Origin: Ligilactobacillus cholophilus
GTDB lineage: Bacteria > Bacillota > Bacilli > Lactobacillales > Lactobacillaceae
Length of the DNA: 64,000 bases
Assembly: GCF_030389495.1 (NCBI RefSeq)
Contig: NZ_CP127832.1
Location: 806,001 to 870,000 of the forward strand
Direction of reading: 5' to 3'
Both the position numbers and the translations under genes were made by a program. The notes under the pieces were generated by a model that made no database searches, was not told the origin of the DNA, and saw only the letters and a list, made by a program, of their open reading frames with translations. Positions 9,870 to 17,933 of this stretch are shown one piece after another. Positions within the stretch are counted from its first letter, which is position 1, and every line of letters begins with the position of its first letter.

Positions 9870-11882
9870 TTAATCATGAAGCAAACTTTCAACAATTTGT
9901 CCTGCTAAATCACGATGTTGATTCATTAACATTTCTTCATGTTTCTTCAAGCATGCATCTGCATGTGCACCTAAGAATGTTACTAATTCGGGATGTTCAC
10001 TGGTATATGGTTGATATAAATTCGAGATTACAATATCAATAAATCCATCTCTCATTTTTAATTTATTCGCAATTTTTTGAAGAATTTCGATATAACTAAC
10101 ATCAATATCATCTAAAGCATCATAACTATCAAAGTTTGTTCCGCTAAATGCATCATATCTTAATAAAGTTTGAATACCACGTTGACCAACGTTATCCAAA
10201 TCGATTCCTTGAGAAATTAAAGTTTGATGTTCATTTCGCCCAATTGTGAGTTTTTTATTTTCTACTAATTGGCCAATTGTTGAACGTCCATCGCCTACTA
10301 CGTTTTCAGGAATTCGTTCGATCACGCTTACTACTTTACCATTAAGTACCATTGCTTGATATGCAGAACCAGCAACAACTTGTTCAACTAAAACTTTATT
10401 AGTTTCTTTAAGCATTAATGCAACACTTTCAAGAAATTCACGTTTTGTTGGAGCTAAGCGGTATAATGTTCCCGCCTGATTAGTATGACCAACTGCATTT
10501 TTAATAACAACTGCTTTGTCTTTAATCAAAGGATATAAATGGCTTGCTTCATCATTATTTTTAACTTCCCATGCTTGTTGTAGTTGAATATTAAGTTCAC
10601 CAACCATTTGTTTAGCAATTTGTTTATCAGACCACATTTGTGGCAAAACAGCTTGATCACGTTCACTTGTTAGTCCATGTGTAACAAAGTGGTTATCTAC
10701 TTGAACAAGATCATTTGTAGCAGAGATCACTTGATAGTCAATGCCACGTTTAAAGGCTGCTTGCAATAAACGCAATGAATTATCAGAAAGTTCTGTTTCA
10801 ACATGTTTTTTTTGTTGTAATTCAATTGCCATTTGGCGTACATAATCCAATGAAGTTAAGGCACCTTGATTACGTAAAATTTGTGCTGCTGGTGTTTGCA
10901 TTACGTCATCTAATTTATTGCGCAATGTTTCATAAGCAGCATTCAACTGTTTACCATATCCATATTCTTGTGCAAAATGATTAAGATCTTCTAGAAGATC
11001 ATGCATTTCTTTAATCAATTCAGAACGTTTAAATGGATTATCATTAGCTACTGTTAAATCTTTTTGACGACTAGCTTTAACAGTTTCAACTAAGTCATCA
11101 TTAGCACAACTATTTTTCATTAAATAATATCCAACTAAAACATTAATGAGTTCCAAAATATTAGCACCAATGTTGCCAGTTGTATTAGGATTTAAATCAA
11201 TATGTTGCAAAGTTAATGCTGTAATTCCTTGATTTTGGTCAAATTGACCTTCTAATTTAACTTTAGCAACTGCTGATTGTGAAGCAAGATATGCTTTCAA
11301 AGTACGAAAATCAATTTCTTGATCAGCAACTTTTTCTAATACCATTCTTGTTTGTTGTGAACGTCGTGGACGTCCTTTTTCTTTTCCAGCGTTATCCCAT
11401 TTAAATGGAGCTGAACCAGTTAGATATGTAAGCAAGAACATTGCTTCTTCCATACCTGCAGCAATCTTTAAATAAATTTGATTACGAAAATCATAATAAT
11501 CGACTTTATATTTTTTAAATTTACGATTATATAATTCTGTAAATAATTCTTCTGGAATACGAATTTGAATCGTATTCCCCATACCATTAACAGATAATGG
11601 CCATAAAAATTGATTCTTAGCAAGAGTTGTTTTTAAAAAATAATTTCTTAAACGCAATTCTGACTTTAAGGCTGATAAATGCTGTTCATGATCATTTTTT
11701 AAAACCAAGTTCCCCTCATTTGTTGTTAAGTATTGAGTGTTATTCATTGTTAAACTTGTTTCAACAATTTCAGTTTGACGATTAATCAATAAGAATTCTT
11801 GTGAAACTTTCCACAATAAATTGTTTAACACTCCTGTTAATTCTTCATCTTTAATTGTTTGTCCGATTTCATCTAATTTCAT
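9870..11882 (-). CDS. GshAB/GshF-like protein: degenerate glutamate-cysteine ligase domain fused to ATP-grasp
   Basis: The 670-residue protein has the layout of bifunctional glutathione synthase GshF. The N-terminal part (about 1-270) keeps relics of the ligase fold such as QYLTTNEGNLVLKN, FLWPLSVNG, a YLTGSAPFKWD region and LQHIDLNPNTTGNIG, but I cannot find the acidic and basic catalytic signature (EKExxR-like) near the N terminus. The C-terminal ATP-grasp part is well kept: VVIKNAVGHTNQAGTLYRL, VLVEQVVAGSAYQAMVLNGK and ENVVGDGRSTIGQLVENKK. It may therefore be an ATP-dependent peptide-bond ligase with another substrate, or a glutathione enzyme fed by a divergent domain. It is shorter than typical GshF (about 750 residues). 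The ATG at 11882 has AGGATG 8 bases upstream. Confidence 0.75.
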   Translation of the reverse strand: MKLDEIGQTIKDEELTGVLNNLLWKVSQEFLLINRQTEIVETSLTMNNTQYLTTNEGNLVLKNDHEQHLSALKSELRLRNYFLKTTLAKNQFLWPLSVNGMGNTIQIRIPEELFTELYNRKFKKYKVDYYDFRNQIYLKIAAGMEEAMFLLTYLTGSAPFKWDNAGKEKGRPRRSQQTRMVLEKVADQEIDFRTLKAYLASQSAVAKVKLEGQFDQNQGITALTLQHIDLNPNTTGNIGANILELINVLVGYYLMKNSCANDDLVETVKASRQKDLTVANDNPFKRSELIKEMHDLLEDLNHFAQEYGYGKQLNAAYETLRNKLDDVMQTPAAQILRNQGALTSLDYVRQMAIELQQKKHVETELSDNSLRLLQAAFKRGIDYQVISATNDLVQVDNHFVTHGLTSERDQAVLPQMWSDKQIAKQMVGELNIQLQQAWEVKNNDEASHLYPLIKDKAVVIKNAVGHTNQAGTLYRLAPTKREFLESVALMLKETNKVLVEQVVAGSAYQAMVLNGKVVSVIERIPENVVGDGRSTIGQLVENKKLTIGRNEHQTLISQGIDLDNVGQRGIQTLLRYDAFSGTNFDSYDALDDIDVSYIEILQKIANKLKMRDGFIDIVISNLYQPYTSEHPELVTFLGAHADACLKKHEEMLMNQHRDLAGQIVESLLHD

Positions 11883-11985
11883 AATTATCATCCTAGATTA
11901 ATAATTTACTTTTATTATACCTAATCTTTGCACTAACTTGTAGCCTTCAAACATGCTATATTTATAAATGAAAGGAGAAAATAAT

Positions 11986-13275
11986 ATGCAACCCTTAGCT
12001 TATCGAATGAGACCACAAAATCTTGATGAGGTTGTTGGTCAGAAAGATTTAGTGGGCCCCGGAAAAATCATTCGGCGAATGGTAAATGCTAAATTATTAT
12101 CATCAATGATTTTATATGGCCCACCAGGAACTGGAAAAACAAGTATAGCAAGTGCGATTGCTGGTTCAACTAAATATGCCTTTCGTAAATTAAATGCGGC
12201 TACTGATTCTAAAAAGGCGCTAGAACAAGTAGTAGCGGAATCTAAAATGAGTGGAACGGTAATTTTAATGTTAGATGAAATTCACCGTCTAACTAAACCT
12301 AAGCAAGATTATCTATTACCTCATTTAGAAAGTGGCCAAATTATTTTAATTGGTGCAACAACGGAAAATCCATATATTGCGATTAATCCAGCGATTAGAA
12401 GTCGAACACAAATTTTTGAAGTTAAGCCATTAAGCGAAGATGATATAAAGACAGCATTATTACGTGCTTTAAAAGATGAAAAACGCGGCTTAGGAAGTTT
12501 CGATGTTTCTTTAGATGATGATGCCCTAACTCATTTATCACAAGCAACACATGGTGATTTACGGAGTGCTTTAAATGCATTAGAGTTAGCAGTAAAATCT
12601 ACCCCAGCAGAAAAAGATACTGGTAAAATTCACATAACTTTATCAATTGCAGAAGAATGCGTACAGCATAAATCATTAGTTCATGATAAAAATGGTGATG
12701 CACACTATGATGTAGTTTCGGCATTTCAGAAATCGATACGTGGTTCTGATACAGATGCGGCATTACACTACTTAGGTAGAATGTGTGATGCTGATGATTT
12801 ACCAAGTATTACTCGCAGATTATTAGTAATTGCGTATGAGGATATCGGTTTGGCAAATCCACAGGCAGCTGCACGTACTGTTCAAGCTGTTGAAGCTGCA
12901 GAAAAAGTTGGTTTTCCAGAAGCACGAATTCCCCTTTCTGTTGCTGTGATTGATTTATGCTTATCACCAAAATCTAATTCTGCTTTGAAGGCAATTGACA
13001 AAGCAATGGAAGATATTCATAAAGGAAATTACGGTGAAGTCCCAGATTGGCTACGTGATCCACATTATGAAGGTGCTAAAAAACTCGGTCGCGGAATTGG
13101 TTATAAATATCCACACGATTATACACATGACTGGGTAAAGCAACAGTATTTACCAAATAAAATTAAAAATCAGCACTATTACCTTCCTAAAGAAAATGGA
13201 CGTTATGAACGTGCTTTAGCAGAACAATATTACAAATTAGAAAAAGCCAAAGGTCGTTCATTAAAAGATCAATAA
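11986..13275 (+). CDS. rarA: Replication-associated recombination protein RarA (MgsA), AAA+ ATPase
   Basis: Clamp-loader-like AAA+ ATPase acting at stalled replication forks. The 429-residue product has Walker A GPPGTGKTS (about 45-53), Walker B LMLDEIHR (about 95-102), a sensor 1 GATTENP motif, and the C-terminal MgsA domain (YEDIGLANPQA, SVAVIDLCLSPKSNSA, HDWVKQQYLP). The ATG at 11986 follows AAAGGAGAAAATAAT. Its downstream neighbour is 6S RNA, a linkage also seen in other Lactobacillales and in Bacillus. Confidence 0.96.
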   Translation: MQPLAYRMRPQNLDEVVGQKDLVGPGKIIRRMVNAKLLSSMILYGPPGTGKTSIASAIAGSTKYAFRKLNAATDSKKALEQVVAESKMSGTVILMLDEIHRLTKPKQDYLLPHLESGQIILIGATTENPYIAINPAIRSRTQIFEVKPLSEDDIKTALLRALKDEKRGLGSFDVSLDDDALTHLSQATHGDLRSALNALELAVKSTPAEKDTGKIHITLSIAEECVQHKSLVHDKNGDAHYDVVSAFQKSIRGSDTDAALHYLGRMCDADDLPSITRRLLVIAYEDIGLANPQAAARTVQAVEAAEKVGFPEARIPLSVAVIDLCLSPKSNSALKAIDKAMEDIHKGNYGEVPDWLRDPHYEGAKKLGRGIGYKYPHDYTHDWVKQQYLPNKIKNQHYYLPKENGRYERALAEQYYKLEKAKGRSLKDQ

Positions 13276-13309
13276 TTTTATTTGAAAAAAATCGTGTGAG
13301 GCGTTATGA

Positions 13310-13510
13310 TAATGATGCAATATTTCTGTGGTGTACGCGTTGTCTTATCAATGTAAGGTTGACCGAACAATTATAGATATGAGCATTTCCGATAAATGGT
13401 GGCTGGCAGACTTATTTCACTTAAGAACCAAAAGCCATCTAACGAAATGCGTTCCTGCTAGCACTGCGGGTTCAACTACACAAGACGATTAACGGCACTA
13501 ATGGAACAAG
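13310..13510 (+). ncRNA. ssrS: 6S RNA (RNA polymerase regulator)
   Basis: The 240-base gap after rarA holds no gene but forms a long imperfect hairpin: GTTGTCTT..GGTTGA on the 5' side (about 13337-13366) can pair with GGTTCAAC..CAAGACGATTAAC on the 3' side (about 13469-13492), leaving a large central bulge. This is the architecture of 6S RNA, which mimics an open promoter and binds sigma-A RNA polymerase. The place directly downstream of rarA is typical. Ends are approximate. Confidence 0.8.
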
Positions 13511-13537
13511 GATGTGATTTCGATCACATCTTTTTTT
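13511..13537 (+). terminator. Terminator of 6S RNA
   Basis: GATGTGA (13511-13517) pairs with TCACATC (13524-13530) and is followed by seven T. Confidence 0.9.
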
Positions 13538-13579
13538 GTTATACTAACATTATTAAATTATTGGAGGAATCTATTTTCG

Positions 13580-13873
13580 ATGAGTATTGGAGTAAAAATT
13601 TTAATTTGGATCTTGAGCGCAATTGTACTCTTTTTGGGTGGATATATTTGGAAACATCGTAAGAAATCATTTATTACCTTTCATCCTGAAAAAAATCACA
13701 CTTTTTCTCTTCTACTAACAATAATGGGGAGCTTATTATTATTAAGTGGAATTATCACAATTATCATGAGTTTTACCGCCAATTTAATGTTAGTAATTAC
13801 CATGATTTTAGTTGATGTTGCTTTGGTTTCAATCCTTTCATTTATCCTCATTGGATATGCTTTCATTAGATAG
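13580..13873 (+). CDS. Small membrane protein, possibly DUF3899
   Basis: Encodes 97 residues with three hydrophobic stretches (about residues 4-21, 41-63 and 70-95), so a small integral membrane protein. The ATG at 13580 has TTGGAGGAA upstream; an in-frame ATG at 13514 lies inside the 6S RNA terminator and is rejected. The position between rarA/6S and uspA and the three-segment layout resemble DUF3899 proteins of lactobacilli, but I could not verify the family. Confidence 0.7.
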   Translation: MSIGVKILIWILSAIVLFLGGYIWKHRKKSFITFHPEKNHTFSLLLTIMGSLLLLSGIITIIMSFTANLMLVITMILVDVALVSILSFILIGYAFIR

Positions 13874-13938
13874 TTAAATTACTTTCATTTTTTAGATAAA
13901 TTTTGTAAAATGAAGTTGAGGATAGGAAGGTGATTTAA

Positions 13939-14445
13939 ATGTTACAAAATTATAAAAATATCTTAGTCCCAATCGATGGTTCATATGAATCAGAGTTAGC
14001 TTTTAAAAAGGCGATTGACGTAGCAAAAAGAAATGGTAAAGACACTGCATTACATCTAATTCATGTAATTGACACTCGTGCATTTCAAAATATTTCAAGC
14101 TTTGATACATCAATGGTCGAGCAAGTAACGCAAACGGCTAAAAAGACTTTAGAAGGCTACGTTGATGAAGCGAAAAAAGCTGGAATCACAAATATTGATT
14201 TCTCAGTAGAATATGGAGCTCCTAAGGTAATTATCGCCAAAGACATCCCCGAAGAGAAAAATATTGATTTGATTATGATTGGTGCTACTGGACTTAATGC
14301 CGTAGAACGGATCTTAATCGGTTCAGTTACTGAATATGTAACACGAATTGCTAAGTGTGATGTATTAGTAATTCGGACAGACTTAGAAAATAAGCCTGCT
14401 TTAACAAAAGACTTACTTAAAGCAAATCGTAAAGACAGTCTATAA
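13939..14445 (+). CDS. Universal stress protein, UspA family
   Basis: Cytosolic ATP-binding UspA-fold protein of 168 residues. It starts NILVPIDGSYESELAFKKA, and the C-terminal nucleotide-binding signature GATGLNAVERILIGSVTEYV (G-2x-G-9x-GS) is intact, so it probably binds ATP. It has a good ribosome binding site (GGAAGGTGATTTAA). The family helps stress survival, but the target is unknown. Confidence 0.92.
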   Translation: MLQNYKNILVPIDGSYESELAFKKAIDVAKRNGKDTALHLIHVIDTRAFQNISSFDTSMVEQVTQTAKKTLEGYVDEAKKAGITNIDFSVEYGAPKVIIAKDIPEEKNIDLIMIGATGLNAVERILIGSVTEYVTRIAKCDVLVIRTDLENKPALTKDLLKANRKDSL

Positions 14446-14474
14446 AAATAGGAATTCAACTACTTAATAAAACA

Positions 14475-14504
14475 AAAAATCCAGATAATTATCTGGATTT
14501 TTTT
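14475..14504. terminator. Bidirectional terminator between uspA and the aldolase gene
   Basis: AATCCAGATAATTATCTGGATT is a near-continuous palindrome flanked by A and T runs, between convergent genes. Confidence 0.88.
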
Positions 14505-15530
14505 ATATCATTTCTAACAAAGCATCAACATTTTCTTCTTTTGTAGCCCAATTAGTTACAAAACGTGCAATTGAATGAGTATCATCATATTTTTCCCAAC
14601 ATGCAAAATCAACTTTTTGTTTTAATTTATCGATTTCTTCATTTGTCATGATGAAAAATTGTTGATTAGTGTATGAATCGTAAAATAATTTGTATTCCTT
14701 TGCTAAAAAGCCTGCCTTCAATTTCATTGACATTTCAACAGCATGTTTACTAATGTCAAAATAAAGTCCGTCTTTGAATAACTCAAGAAATTGCACTCCA
14801 TTCAAACGACCTTTTGCTAAAAGGCCTCCATGACGTTTCACAACAGTTGTAAAGTGCTTTGGTGCATTATTATGTGTAAATACCACTGCTTCTCCGCATA
14901 ATGCACCGATTTTTGTTCCACCGATATAGAATGCATCACATAATTTAGTTAACTCTTGAATAGTAAGATCAGCCTTTTCGCTCATCAAGCCATATCCTAA
15001 ACGAGCACCATCAATGTAAAGTGGTAGATTATGTTTTTGACAAACTGCGTAAAGTTCTTCAAGTTCTTTTTTAGAATATAAAGTCCCATATTCTGTTGGA
15101 TATGTGATATAAACCATTCCTGGAAATACCATATGTTCCATGTTCATATCATTTTGGAAAGTTTGTACAAACTCATCAATGTCTTCAGGTTTTAATTTAG
15201 CATCATATGAAGGCAATGTAAGAACTTTATGTCTCCAGTAGCTTCAATTGCCCCTGCTTCGTGTACGCTAATATGACCAATTTCAGGTGCAATTACTCCT
15301 TCATAATCTTTAAGCATTGCATCAATAACAATTTGATTTGTTTGTGTACCACCTTGAAGAAAACGCACTTCCGCTTCAGGCGCATCCAAAGTCTCTTTAA
15401 TTACTTTAGCAGCTTGTTGTGAAAAACTGTCATATCCGTATCCGGGTTCTTGTTGCATGTTAGTATCTACTAACGCTTGCAATAAACGTGGATGCGCTCC
15501 CTCTAGATAATCATTTGCAAATGAAATCAT
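14503..15530 (-). pseudogene. ltaE: Low-specificity threonine aldolase gene, broken by a frameshift
   Basis: PLP enzyme of the beta-eliminating lyase family that splits threonine to glycine and acetaldehyde. The N-terminal frame (15530 down to about 15230) encodes MISFANDYLEGAHPRLLQAL, the LQGGTQTNQ substrate loop and HISVHEAGAIEATG; the rest, including the PLP lysine region FYIGGTKIGALCGEA, is in another frame ending at 14503. Near 15228-15236 the expected text ATG-x-HKVLTLPSYDAK is reached only after a net one-base shift. The flanks of the break match the family well on both sides, so the gene decayed recently or the base is a sequencing error. It has a ribosome binding site (AAGGGATGGATTAA). 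Confidence 0.87.
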
Positions 15531-15668
15531 TTAATCCATCCCTTATCAGTTAATATGCATGATTATTATTATAGAGAGTAATAGTTAAATGTCAATCAAG
15601 TATTTTTCAGTTTTTTGTTAAGACATCATGCTATAATTAGTTATTAAATAGATAAAGAGGTGTATTTT

Positions 15669-16205
15669 ATGAAAGACGCAGTTGTTGTAATTGATATGGT
15701 AAATGATTTCGTTACAGGAAAATTTGCAAATCCACGAGCAGAGAAAATTATTCCAGACTTTAAAAATTTAATTGATAAAGCTCATGAAAAAAATATTCCT
15801 GTGATTTATGTTTCAGACGCTCACTTACCTCATGATCCAGAATTAAAGATTTGGGGAGAACACTGTATGAAAGGTACTTGGGGAGCAGAAGTTATCTCAG
15901 ATTTAAGTCCACAAAAACAAGATTACTCTTTAGAAAAAAGAACATACTGTGCATTTTTCCAAACCGGATTAGATAGTTTATTACGTGAATTAGGTGTTAA
16001 AAATATCATCTTAGGTGGCGTTGTAACTAACATTTGTTTAATTAATAGTGCCGCTGCTGGTTTCTTTAATGATTATCAAGTAATTACTTCATCCGCAATT
16101 ACTGATGCTATCAATCAAGATTTACGTGATCAAAGTTTGAAATACATTCAAGATAATTATAATGGCGAAGTTATTTCACTTGATGAAATAGAAAAACGCT
16201 GGTAA
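15669..16205 (+). CDS. Isochorismatase-family cysteine hydrolase
   Basis: Cytosolic hydrolase of 178 residues in the nicotinamidase/isochorismatase fold. The catalytic aspartate is in VVVIDMVNDFV (about D9), the lysine in SLEKRTYCAFFQT, and the nucleophilic cysteine in GGVVTNICLINSA, preceded by the usual cis-peptide VV. It could be a nicotinamidase or an unrelated amidase; the metal-binding residues of true nicotinamidase (DxH) are suggested by SDAHLPHDPE but not proven. The ATG at 15669 has AAGAGG upstream; a GTG nine bases earlier overlaps that site. Confidence 0.88.
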   Translation: MKDAVVVIDMVNDFVTGKFANPRAEKIIPDFKNLIDKAHEKNIPVIYVSDAHLPHDPELKIWGEHCMKGTWGAEVISDLSPQKQDYSLEKRTYCAFFQTGLDSLLRELGVKNIILGGVVTNICLINSAAAGFFNDYQVITSSAITDAINQDLRDQSLKYIQDNYNGEVISLDEIEKRW

Positions 16206-16207
16206 AG

Positions 16208-16240
16208 AAAAAAGAACTCGTTCATTACGGGTTCTTTTTT
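16208..16240 (+). terminator. Terminator of the cysteine hydrolase gene
   Basis: AAAAAAGAACTCG pairs with CGGGTTCTTTTTT over a seven-base loop, ending in six T. Confidence 0.85.
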
Positions 16241-16354
16241 CTGCCAAAAATTATTAAAATCCAACCATTTAAGTTAATATATTCTCCACATATTTAATTT
16301 TAAAAACTATTAAGTTATTAGTATATATAATTAGTTATAAAAGGAGATGAAAAT

Positions 16355-16786
16355 TTGAAAGTAAATATTCATATAGAGAAAAGCCAAGATGAACATATTG
16401 ACTTTTATATTCATGAACTAACACCTGAATTGCAAGAAATTGCAAATCAAATTCAACAAGAATCAATTATTATTTGGGGAAGTAAGGGCCATACACTAAC
16501 ACCACTTGATTTAAATTTAGTTACTCGTATTTATACAGATAGTAACCATGTTTGTGCAGCATATGAAAATGAAACTTATGTTATTAAATATCGTATATAT
16601 CAAATTGCAAAAATTCTACCTTCTAATTTTATTCAAATTTCAAATAGTGAGATTTTAAATTTTGATTATTTAGATCATTTAGAATTAGAAAGAAATGGAA
16701 CAATTAAATTATTACTAAAAAATAATGATTACACATTTGCTTCTCGACGATTTGTAAAAAATATAAAACGGAGGTTAGGAATATGA
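16355..16786 (+). CDS. LytTR-type DNA-binding regulator
   Basis: Encodes 143 residues with a C-terminal LytTR domain (about residues 45-143: RIYTDSNHVCAAYENETYVI, LPSNFIQISNSEILNFDYL, FASRRFVKNIKRRL). There is no receiver domain, so it is a stand-alone LytTR regulator, not a response regulator. It starts at TTG 16355 with AAGGAG 8 bases upstream; the nearby ATG is out of frame. The stop overlaps the start of the DUF3021 gene by four bases. Such LytTR/DUF3021 pairs are common in lactic acid bacteria and are thought to be a membrane-gated regulator that controls its own operon or nearby transport genes. Confidence 0.9.
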   Translation: MKVNIHIEKSQDEHIDFYIHELTPELQEIANQIQQESIIIWGSKGHTLTPLDLNLVTRIYTDSNHVCAAYENETYVIKYRIYQIAKILPSNFIQISNSEILNFDYLDHLELERNGTIKLLLKNNDYTFASRRFVKNIKRRLGI

Positions 16787-17229
16787 AAAAGCTTTTTTCT
16801 CAAATTATTAATGGTTCTACCATGGGAATTTCAATTGGATTAATTGTTTCATTAATTTTTTCATATTTATATGGTGGTATGGCATATTACCCTTCTTCTG
16901 AAAAATTTATTATGCATTTTTCTAATAAATTAAATGCAATCTCTATCTCAATTATTTTATGGGCATTAATGGGAATAACATGGAATTTAAGTCGCAATGT
17001 ATTTAAGATTTATAAATGGAACTTATTAAAACAAACCATTGTTCATTTTCTAATTTCATTTACTTGTTTTACATTCCTTGCTTGTCTTGCAGGATGGTTT
17101 CCACTTACTGTTGCTTGCTTTACAATTTATACATTACTTTTTGTTGCAATATATTTACTTATCTGGTTTATCGCCCGTTATCAAACTTTAAAGTGGATAA
17201 AAAAAGCAAATCAAAAATTAAATAAATAA
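16783..17229 (+). CDS. DUF3021 four-TM membrane protein, partner of LytTR regulator
   Basis: The 148-residue protein has four hydrophobic segments (about residues 13-31, 45-66, 84-103 and 106-130) and a basic C-terminal tail, as expected for DUF3021. It is translationally coupled to the upstream LytTR gene (ATGA overlap; GGAGGTTAGGAAT as ribosome binding site). In the family the membrane protein is thought to hold or inactivate the LytTR regulator; the signal is unknown. Confidence 0.85.
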   Translation: MKKLFSQIINGSTMGISIGLIVSLIFSYLYGGMAYYPSSEKFIMHFSNKLNAISISIILWALMGITWNLSRNVFKIYKWNLLKQTIVHFLISFTCFTFLACLAGWFPLTVACFTIYTLLFVAIYLLIWFIARYQTLKWIKKANQKLNK

Positions 17230-17263
17230 AAATAACACTCACGATTTTGTGAGTGTTATTTTT
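17230..17263. terminator. Bidirectional terminator after the LytTR-DUF3021 operon
   Basis: AATAACACTCAC and GTGAGTGTTATT form a perfect 12-bp stem with T-rich tails on both strands. Confidence 0.92.
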
Positions 17264-17305
17264 ATAAACTTAGCGAAAATATATTTCACAATATAATATT
17301 ATTAA

Positions 17306-17848
17306 TCACAACTTATCAACAAATTTATTCTCGCAGGTTATCAAATGATCATTAATCACTCCAACCATTTGTAAATATGAATACATGCTTTTAGGACCAA
17401 CAAAGCAAAAATTAGCTTGACGAAACTTTTTAGCAACCACTTTTGACAACGCTGATTCACATGGAATTTGTTCTACCTTAGTCCATTCATTGTTAATAGT
17501 GCGATAATTTGTATTTTTCCACACTAATTCATCCAATGAATGTCCTGTCGCATGCAATTTCAATAAAGTTTGTGCATTGTGTATAATCGCATTGATTTTA
17601 CGTGGATTATTAATCACAAAATCCTGTTCGAGATTTAATGTTACTAATTTTTCTGGAACAAAATTTTCAAACTGTTCTTCCAAAATGCTTTGTTTATCCA
17701 AAATCATTTCCCATTTTAATCCACACTGAAATGTTAATAAACATAAACGTTTAAATAATTCCTGCTCATCATGAATTTCTTTGCACCAGACTTCATCATG
17801 ATATTTAATTAGATTTTCATTTGCGCCATATACCCATGGACATTTCAT
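17306..17848 (-). CDS. tag: DNA-3-methyladenine glycosylase I
   Basis: Base excision repair enzyme that removes 3-methyladenine from alkylated DNA. The 180-residue protein has the family opening MKCPWVYGANENLIKYHDEVW, with the likely zinc ligands C3 and H17, the substrate pocket FQCGLKWEMIL with the key glutamate, and the second zinc pair in NDHLITC near the C terminus. Length and order fit Tag. It is transcribed leftward as a single gene towards the 17230-17263 terminator. Confidence 0.9.
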   Translation of the reverse strand: MKCPWVYGANENLIKYHDEVWCKEIHDEQELFKRLCLLTFQCGLKWEMILDKQSILEEQFENFVPEKLVTLNLEQDFVINNPRKINAIIHNAQTLLKLHATGHSLDELVWKNTNYRTINNEWTKVEQIPCESALSKVVAKKFRQANFCFVGPKSMYSYLQMVGVINDHLITCENKFVDKL

Positions 17849-17898
17849 ATAATCCCCTCCATATAATATATACGCAAAAAAATGAATTTTTTTATAAA

Positions 17899-17924
17899 AA
17901 AATCGCAGTAAATACTGCGATTTT
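17899..17924 (-). terminator. Terminator of ddl
   Basis: AAAATCGCAGTA pairs with TACTGCGATTTT; the minus strand continues into a T run. Confidence 0.9.
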
Positions 17925-17933
17925 AATTATTTA

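Noticed and set aside
15192-15216. Independent start codon for the second half of the aldolase as a separate gene
   Set aside because: No ribosome binding site, and the preceding codons in that frame (HKVLTL) match the family, so it is the continuation of one broken gene.
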